DNA of 64,000 nucleotides, from positions 1-64,000 of the forward strand of contig CAZDDI010000004.1 of assembly GCA_964504195.1 (NCBI GenBank), given 5' to 3'. The position numbers and the translations under genes were made by a program. Source of the stretch: CAZDDI01 sp964504195. GTDB lineage: Bacteria > Chloroflexota > Anaerolineae > B4-G1 > SLSP01. The notes beneath the pieces were generated by a model. That model did no database searches, was not told the DNA's origin, and saw nothing but the letters and a program-made list of their open reading frames with translations. Of the stretch, positions 58,497-64,000 are shown one piece after another (position 1 is the stretch's first letter; the number at the start of each line of letters is the position of its first letter).

Positions 58497-58601
58497 CACT
58501 TACCCAATCGCGGATCTGGCGATCTGCTCTGAACATTCTGACGCTAAGAGATAGTTCCCGCCTCCCGTCTATCATAGCCCGCTCTGTAAAGTTTGCAAGA
58601 A

Positions 58602-58628
58602 CAAGCCCGGCGGATAAGGCCGGGCTTG
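58602..58628 (-). terminator. Hairpin terminator after the PDO gene
   Basis: A perfect 10-bp stem CAAGCCCGGC/GCCGGGCTTG (58602-58611 with 58619-58628), 43 bases after the PDO stop. Only a short T stretch follows on the minus strand. Confidence 0.65.
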
Positions 58629-58671
58629 GAGTGACAAACATTTATACGCGGAAAGGTATTCAGCCCACCGG

Positions 58672-59310
58672 CTACAACACCGACTTGATAGCATCCACAA
58701 TTTTCTCAGCAGGCACACTACCTTCGACCCGCACCTGCTCGTTGATGACGCTGAGCGGAACGCCCATCACATCAAACTGCTGCGCCAGCTCTGGGAACTC
58801 GCTGGCTTCGACCACCTCGGCGCGCACGTAAGAGCTCGCCACGGCCATATCATAGGCCATCGCTGCCATGGGGGGGCAATAAGGGCAACCGGGCGTAACA
58901 AAGACGCGCATCAGCACCGGCTTTTGCAGTTCCGCCAGGAAGCTCGCGGTAGCCTCATCAAGATGTGCGTGACCGTGGCCCACCGCCTGAATGCCGTGAA
59001 TCAGCGTGGTAAACTCATGCTGCGCTGGGATGCCAAAAAAGCGCAAGCCGTAGTCCTCTTTGCCAATAAAAGCAATCGCCGGAGTTTTATCAATCGCAAA
59101 CTCGGCCGCTATCGCAGCATTCTTAGTAACATCGTACACTTCTACAGCTACCTGCTCTGAGGTCGCAGCCACTTCTTGAGTCAGTTCCACGATTACATCG
59201 CAATACTGGCAATCCTCTGGTGTGGTGAATACCAACAAGCGCACGGGATGATCCAAACCAGCCAGTAACTCAGTTACCTGGTCACGAATTTCATCATTAA
59301 GCAAAGTCAT
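58672..59310 (-). CDS. Protein disulfide oxidoreductase (PDO), two thioredoxin folds
   Basis: 212 residues: two thioredoxin-like units, the first with CQYC (34-37) and the second with CPYC (about 142-145), each with a cis-Pro motif (DKTPAIAF and MGVPLSV). This is the PDO/glutaredoxin-like family of archaea and thermophilic bacteria, used for cytosolic disulfide formation and exchange and reduced by TrxB. It is encoded upstream of trxB on the same strand. GAAGGAGG precedes the ATG. A strong promoter is at 59389-59416. The leader contains a partial family-2 MITE. Confidence 0.92.
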   Translation of the reverse strand: MTLLNDEIRDQVTELLAGLDHPVRLLVFTTPEDCQYCDVIVELTQEVAATSEQVAVEVYDVTKNAAIAAEFAIDKTPAIAFIGKEDYGLRFFGIPAQHEFTTLIHGIQAVGHGHAHLDEATASFLAELQKPVLMRVFVTPGCPYCPPMAAMAYDMAVASSYVRAEVVEASEFPELAQQFDVMGVPLSVINEQVRVEGSVPAEKIVDAIKSVL

Positions 59311-59338
59311 AGAGAACCTCCTTCAAGCATCTCAATTT

Positions 59339-59373
59339 GAGCCGGTGGCGCAAACAGCAACCACGTAACTACT
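59339..59373. mobile_element. Partial family-2 MITE in the PDO leader
   Basis: 35 bases match the inverted left end of the element at 26086-26120 in 32 positions, ending CGTAACTACT. The other end and the central hairpin are missing. It lies between the promoter (59389-59416) and the SD of the PDO gene, so it is transcribed as leader RNA. Confidence 0.65.
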
Positions 59374-59388
59374 GATCGAACTGTTTTG

Positions 59389-59416
59389 ATTGTAACATAT
59401 CTCAGAAAAGTGTCAA
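59389..59416 (-). promoter_or_regulatory. Strong sigma70-like promoter of the PDO-trxB group
   Basis: On the minus strand TTGACA (59416-59411), a 16-base spacer and TACAAT (59394-59389). It is identical in boxes and spacing to the promoter at 3203-3230. Confidence 0.75.
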
Positions 59417-59475
59417 ACAAAATATAAAAATATCGCTTTACATAATGAATAATCTACAAAAAACAGTAAAAACGC

Positions 59476-59503
59476 TTGACTTTCTTCCTGATAAGGGTAT
59501 GCT
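59476..59503 (+). promoter_or_regulatory. Promoter of the deoxynucleoside kinase gene
   Basis: TTGACT (59476-59481), a 16-base spacer and TATGCT (59498-59503), about 60 bases before the kinase start. It is divergent from the PDO promoter. Confidence 0.6.
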
Positions 59504-59566
59504 CTTGATAGAGTCTGCGTACTACCCGGCCCTATCCAACACTCCGGCGTGAAAGAGGCGTATAGC

Positions 59567-60463
59567 GTGAATGTGACAACAAACCATCCTTACATTGCTA
59601 TCGAAGGCGTCATCGGTGTAGGTAAAACTACACTGGGGCGGTTACTCCAACCCCACTTCAACGCGCAGCACGTTCGAGAAGCCTTTGATGAGAATCCTTT
59701 TCTTTCCGATTTCTACGGCGACCGAGCACGGTACGCCTTTCAGACACAAATTTTCTTCCTGCTCAGCCGTTACCGTCAACAACAGAGCATTCCCGCACAG
59801 TTGGGCCAGACTACGGTCATCTCGGACTATTTCTTTGCCAAAGATCGCCTCTTCGCGCGGCTCAACCTGGCCGGTGACGAGCTAACCATGTACGAACGGC
59901 TCTATGAGGCGTTGGCCGAAAAGACCCGCCACCCCAATTTAGTCGTCTATCTACGAGCCAGCACAGATATGCTCATGGCGCGCATTGCCATGCGTGACCG
60001 TCCCTATGAGCGCCAAATGGATCGTGCCTACATCGAGGCACTGCGCCAGGGCTACGAGGAGTTGTTCAGCAACTATACCGCCACCCCACTCCTGGTGATC
60101 GAGAGCGATGCGCTGGATTTTGTGCGCACGCCGCAGGATTTGGAGCTGATCGAGAATCGCATCCATGCGGCGCTGGCCGGGGTGCGCCAACCGACGCTGA
60201 TGGAGCTGGAAACGCCCAGCACACCGCATCTGGCCTGGCAATTACCAACGGCGCCCCCGCTGGAGCCCCGCTCCGCAGCCAACTGGCACGCGCTGGGCGA
60301 TTTCATTGCCTTGGTAGAGACCGTGGGTGCTATCGGCGCAGCCCTCTCCCAGCAACCGCCTATCAGGCCAGAAGGTGCGCCCGAAAAGCTCCTGGCGGCT
60401 CTGGAGCAAGCGCAAACCGTCCTGCAAACCCTGGCCCGCCGCGCCGGACATCCCTATTCATAA
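59567..60463 (+). CDS. Deoxynucleoside kinase family protein with C-terminal extension
   Basis: 298 residues from the GTG at 59567 (304 from an upstream GTG at 59549). YIAIEGVIGVGKTTLGRLL is the Walker A of dNK enzymes. FLSDFYGDRARYAFQTQIFFL, ISDYFFAKDRLFA (DR-type motif) and the lid MRDRPYERQMDRAYI follow. It phosphorylates deoxynucleosides for salvage. After about residue 205 there is an extra helical domain (WHALGDFIALVETVGAIGAAL to the end) not found in standard dNKs. AGAGG before 59567 favours that start. The promoter at 59476 precedes it. Confidence 0.85.
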   Translation: MNVTTNHPYIAIEGVIGVGKTTLGRLLQPHFNAQHVREAFDENPFLSDFYGDRARYAFQTQIFFLLSRYRQQQSIPAQLGQTTVISDYFFAKDRLFARLNLAGDELTMYERLYEALAEKTRHPNLVVYLRASTDMLMARIAMRDRPYERQMDRAYIEALRQGYEELFSNYTATPLLVIESDALDFVRTPQDLELIENRIHAALAGVRQPTLMELETPSTPHLAWQLPTAPPLEPRSAANWHALGDFIALVETVGAIGAALSQQPPIRPEGAPEKLLAALEQAQTVLQTLARRAGHPYS

Positions 60464-60508
60464 AATAACTCGCCCTCCTCGTGATTTACCATCATAACAA
60501 GGAAACCT

Positions 60509-61468
60509 ATGATTTACGAACGCATCTTTTCTAAAGCCTGGGACTTCACATGGAAGTACAAATCCTTATGGGTACTCGGATTTCTTGCCAGTCTATTCTG
60601 GGGAAACAACAACATTAATAGTAACTTCGTTCAAGGTAGCGCCTGGCTCTTCCAAAATATCGGGGGCATGATAAACCCCGATGCCTTGATTACTACCTTG
60701 ACCATCATTATCTCTATCGGGCTTTGGCTGATAGGTACAGTGGCCCGCATCAGCCTCATCCGAGAAGTAGCCGCACTTGATGTGAAACGCCCCCGCCCCA
60801 TCGCCCCACTGAAAGATGTATTCCAGGCCGCCTTCAAATCTCTCCGCTCGGTTCTGCTGATGCAATTGTTGCTTTGGTGGCCCATCATAATACTGAATCT
60901 CATCATGGTAATTGCCAGTCGCTCCCTCACCCAAAGCCTGGATGCCAACATTGTAGGGGGGACAATACCCATGGGCGCAACCAGTGCATTCACCGGTATT
61001 TGGTTATTAGGCATGAGCACCGCGATATTGGCCGTCCCATTGATTTATATGGATGCCTTTGCCTATCGCGCCATCGTATTAGAGCAACGCGGCGTCAAAG
61101 CCAGTCTCCAAAAAGCAGCGCACATCCTGCGCACCCACACCAAATCCATTCTGACATTCTCTGCAATTTGTTTGCTCATTGGCCTGATTTTCAGTTTTGT
61201 GATCGGGATTATACTCATGCCGCTCATCCCGCTGGTAATGTTTGCCATGGAACCGCTGCTCCAGGTTATGCAACAATGCACAGCCAATGTCAATATTAAT
61301 GCTGTCATGAGCTGTATGCAACGTCTGAGCACAAGTCCGCTGTTTATCGTGGTAGGTTTAATAATGAGCAGTCTTAATGCTGCCTTATCGGCAGTATGGG
61401 TAGTATTTCAATCCGCCATATTTACACTGGCCTATAAAAAACTGACAGAAATTAGCAAACCCAGATAA
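60509..61468 (+). CDS. Multi-pass membrane protein, DUF7544-like
   Basis: 319 residues with about six transmembrane helices (60-82, 120-145, 165-190, 215-240, and two near the end). It begins MIYERIFSKAWDFTWKYKSLWVLGFLAS, a start shared by many uncharacterised glycerophosphoryl-diester-like or DUF7544 membrane proteins with a RAIVLEQRGVKASLQKAAHIL helix. No enzyme motif is seen. AAGGAA lies before the ATG. It stands between the nucleoside kinase and the sensor kinase, all on the plus strand. Confidence 0.75.
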   Translation: MIYERIFSKAWDFTWKYKSLWVLGFLASLFWGNNNINSNFVQGSAWLFQNIGGMINPDALITTLTIIISIGLWLIGTVARISLIREVAALDVKRPRPIAPLKDVFQAAFKSLRSVLLMQLLLWWPIIILNLIMVIASRSLTQSLDANIVGGTIPMGATSAFTGIWLLGMSTAILAVPLIYMDAFAYRAIVLEQRGVKASLQKAAHILRTHTKSILTFSAICLLIGLIFSFVIGIILMPLIPLVMFAMEPLLQVMQQCTANVNINAVMSCMQRLSTSPLFIVVGLIMSSLNAALSAVWVVFQSAIFTLAYKKLTEISKPR

Positions 61469-61524
61469 CCAAAACCCTCCACAACCTACTTGAAATGCAA
61501 GCATCAGGAGACTGCACACAATCT

Positions 61525-64000
61525 ATGGAAGCATGTGCTATCTATCAAGCTGCCCTGCACGCCATTGAAGCGTTGCTCGCTACCCCGCTGAGCAGCGCTG
61601 GCTGGAATATACAGGCCGAAACGCTCACGCTAGAGCCTTGCACCGGCGACCTTTTCGCGGATGCGGCACTACAAGAGAACCTCACCCGCGCGTTGCCCAC
61701 ACACTTCGCCATCACCGCCCCCACGCTCCTGCCAGCGGCCCAGTTCGCACCGGAGCTGGACGCACAATTTCTACTCCTGCCAGCGACCATCGCCCCCACG
61801 TCGCTGACCCTTAAAGGGTTTATTATCAGCCTGCCCTCGGCAAACACCCTCACCACGCATCAACAGGCCGGGCTAGAGAGCATCCTCCAGCTCTCACACA
61901 GCGCGCTCAAAGGAATCCACAGCCTGGCACAATCCTATCGCCGCCAGGAGCGTCTGGAAGCAATCGCCACCGTAGGCCGCGACGCCACGGCTTACCTCAA
62001 CCCAGAAGAACTGCTGGAGCACGTTACCCACCTCATCAGCAAACATCTGGGCTTCTATCATGTCGGGATTTTCTTGATGGATTCAGAACAACAATACGCC
62101 GTACTCAAGGCGACCAACAGCCCGGAAGGGCGTGCCCTGCTCGCGCTGCATCACAAGTTGAAGGTGGGCGAGCAAGGGATTGTTGGCTATGTCACCGGCT
62201 CCGGCGAACCGCGCATCACACTAGAAGTAGGTAGCGATAGGCAACACTTTGCCAACCCGCTGCTCCCTGCCACCCGCGCCGAAATCACCCTCCCCATGCG
62301 CCATCGCGGACAAGTCATCGGCGCTCTGGATGTGCAATCCACCCAGCCGGATACATTTACTCAGGATGATTTTACCGCCCTGCAAATCATGGCCGACCAG
62401 CTAACCCATGCCCTGGTCAATGCACGCCTCTACAAGGCCGCGCAACGACGGCTTCAGGACACCCACTTGTTGCGCGAGTTGATGTTGCGCGCTTCGGCGC
62501 TTACCCGACGCGATGTGCTAACGCTGGCGCAAGCCTTCCTCAAGGACGCTCTCCCCTATCCACAACAGGCCTTCCTATGTAAAAAAGGGGACCACCTCCA
62601 GCCTCTCGAAGGCTCAAAATGGCTGTCAGACAGCCTCCCCCTGACGGCGGCCCCCTGGAATACAGTGTGGGCTGGCGAGAGTTACTGGAATTCTCCGCCG
62701 CCCGATATGCCTGAGTTTACCCCTCCCGCATGCACCCTGGCAGCTGTTCCAATCCAGGAACGCGGGGAGACCCAGCTGCTCTTTGCGGTCGCCTCACCAG
62801 AAGAAGGCACTAATCGCCAGTATGAAGTACGCTTCCTGGAAGCGTTAGCCACAGAACTGGGGGTATTGCTACAAAATGCCCGGCTCTATGAAACCATCAG
62901 CGCGCGCGCCGAGATGCTCCAACGGCTGATGCAAACGGGTGCGCACATTGCCGCCAACCGCGAAGTCAACACCATTCTCGATTGGCTCATCCAGGCTATC
63001 AACGCCGAAATCCCTGGAAGATTGGAGATCGCCTTACTACGCGACGAAACGCGCCTGGAATGGATTACAGCCGCCCCGGACGCCTGCACCACGAGTGAGG
63101 CCAATGGGCTTGCCGCACAACTACGCGGATTGACACCCCACCTGATCCAGCCCGAGGCACGGGCCACCCTACTGGAAAAGTTACCCCAACTAGGCGACTA
63201 TATTATGGCCCTACCACAACAGCCCCTCTTCTTCCAACCGTTGCAAACGCCGGAGCGCGTGGTGGGGCTACTTTTGCTCAACATCGAACGCTTACCGAAA
63301 GCCGATATGCAGGAACGGTTGGCCGCTGTCCAAATTCTGGCAAATCAAACCGCGCTGGCTCTCGCCAACGCACAATTGGTATCCCGCTTATGCACACAGG
63401 CGGAGGAGCTCACCCTGGCCTACGAAGAAGCGTACCAGCTCAACGAAATCCGCACGCAGATGGTGCAGAACGTCAGCCACGAGCTGCGCACCCCGCTGGG
63501 CATCATCCTGGGCTACAGCGAGATGTTACTCGAGGGCGCGCTCGGCGACCTGGCCCCCCCCCAACGCAACATCATCTACACTATTTACGCACGCGCACGC
63601 AGTCTCAATCGCCTGATTCACAACCTCACCACGCTTCAGGGCCATATCGAACTAGGGCCGCCCACGCAAGTAACGCTACAACACCTGGTACCACAGGTCA
63701 TCGCAGAATTTGAGGAAATGGCTGAGCGCCAACACATCCTCTTCCACCTGGACATTCCCGACAACCTCCCCACGCTCTCTGGGGATAGCGAACTGTTGCA
63801 CCTGGCGCTCAGCCACTTGATTGAAAACGCCATCAAATTCAGCCCCGATAAAGGTATCGTAATGATTCGGGCGTTGGATGATATGGATTGGGTCTGCCTT
63901 TCGGTTATTGATCAAGGAATTGGCATCGCATCGGAGCATCTCCAATTGATTTTCGAGCGGTTCTATCAAGTGGATGGTTCAACCCGGCGACGTTATGGCG
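61525..64000 (+). CDS. Multi-GAF sensor histidine kinase (cut by window end)
   Basis: At least 825 codons, with no stop before the window ends. There is no transmembrane helix. Residues about 1-150 are an uncharacterised sensing region and 160-305 a clear GAF domain (LLEHVTHLISKHLGFYHVGIFL ... GALDVQS). A second GAF-like region is at 325-455 and a third at 478-615 (ILDWLIQAINAEIPG). The HisKA segment is QNVSHELRTPLGIILGYSEML (His near 652), followed by an ATPase with LIENAIKFSPDKG (N box) and DQGIGI (G1). The G2 box would come next. A soluble multi-input kinase. AGGAG lies 14 bases before the ATG, so the start is moderately sure. Confidence 0.88.
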   Translation, partial: MEACAIYQAALHAIEALLATPLSSAGWNIQAETLTLEPCTGDLFADAALQENLTRALPTHFAITAPTLLPAAQFAPELDAQFLLLPATIAPTSLTLKGFIISLPSANTLTTHQQAGLESILQLSHSALKGIHSLAQSYRRQERLEAIATVGRDATAYLNPEELLEHVTHLISKHLGFYHVGIFLMDSEQQYAVLKATNSPEGRALLALHHKLKVGEQGIVGYVTGSGEPRITLEVGSDRQHFANPLLPATRAEITLPMRHRGQVIGALDVQSTQPDTFTQDDFTALQIMADQLTHALVNARLYKAAQRRLQDTHLLRELMLRASALTRRDVLTLAQAFLKDALPYPQQAFLCKKGDHLQPLEGSKWLSDSLPLTAAPWNTVWAGESYWNSPPPDMPEFTPPACTLAAVPIQERGETQLLFAVASPEEGTNRQYEVRFLEALATELGVLLQNARLYETISARAEMLQRLMQTGAHIAANREVNTILDWLIQAINAEIPGRLEIALLRDETRLEWITAAPDACTTSEANGLAAQLRGLTPHLIQPEARATLLEKLPQLGDYIMALPQQPLFFQPLQTPERVVGLLLLNIERLPKADMQERLAAVQILANQTALALANAQLVSRLCTQAEELTLAYEEAYQLNEIRTQMVQNVSHELRTPLGIILGYSEMLLEGALGDLAPPQRNIIYTIYARARSLNRLIHNLTTLQGHIELGPPTQVTLQHLVPQVIAEFEEMAERQHILFHLDIPDNLPTLSGDSELLHLALSHLIENAIKFSPDKGIVMIRALDDMDWVCLSVIDQGIGIASEHLQLIFERFYQVDGSTRRRYG

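Overview
The window looks like a scaffold of a Chloroflexota bacterium, probably in or near Anaerolineae/Ardenticatenia. The evidence is high-GC coding DNA, very large exported DUF11-repeat proteins that all end in a short [FY]LPLV[LM]R tail, a DUF211 protein, a split MetF/MetV-type methylene-tetrahydrofolate reductase beside B12-dependent MetH, and many PHP, GAF and CBS signalling proteins. A run of exactly 100 N (4287-4386) inside a repeat array shows that this is a draft assembly, probably from a metagenome. The taxonomic placement is inference.

Layout. 1-6566: a VIT/CCC1-like membrane protein, DUF211, an SPFH/band-7 protein, tRNA-Gly(CCC), two paralogous CPYGDL-repeat small proteins separated by a heptanucleotide array, and a sensor kinase. 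6567-25861: a surface/secretome block with three giant exported proteins (an exported PHP-domain protein, an ExeM/NucH-like nuclease and a DUF11 adhesin-like protein) plus a YprB-like exonuclease. 26395-36352: a degenerate metallo-beta-lactamase-fold protein, a TPR lipoprotein, a degenerate DNA-methylase-like protein, an S33 peptidase lipoprotein, a LysM-CAP lipoprotein, an RHS remnant, a methyltransferase, a PfkB kinase and a LOG protein. 36602-39823: a PHP-Cache-PAS-CBS-DUF294 fusion. 39920-42201: an AT-richer island with an ABC-type ATPase, a PD-(D/E)XK-like protein and an orphan antitoxin-like gene, the best candidate here for an undescribed (defence-like) module. 42335-47304: an ActP/DUF485 acetate uptake pair, a CPBP protease and a small partner. 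47529-48403: a tightly coupled three-ORF cluster ending in an aminoglycoside-type nucleotidyltransferase. 48652-59310: a long minus-strand run joining one-carbon metabolism (MetV, MetF, MetH) to a thiol-redox set (PDO, TrxB, OsmC, cupin, membrane thioredoxin) and a SpoIIE phosphatase with a small P-loop protein. 59549-64000: a deoxynucleoside kinase, a membrane protein and a GAF sensor kinase that runs off the end.

Non-coding DNA is unusually structured. Two MITE-like families have 9-bp target duplications (6624-6758 and 45186-45321; 26086-26257 with a partial copy at 59339-59373). Short 7-mer and 8-mer tandem repeats sit next to ribosome-binding sites or stop codons of many genes, the largest being the array at 4151-4509 between a promoter and the SD of a small gene. 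Palindromic GACCTGCCAGGT and GACAGGCTCAGG repeats recur, one of them inside a coding sequence.
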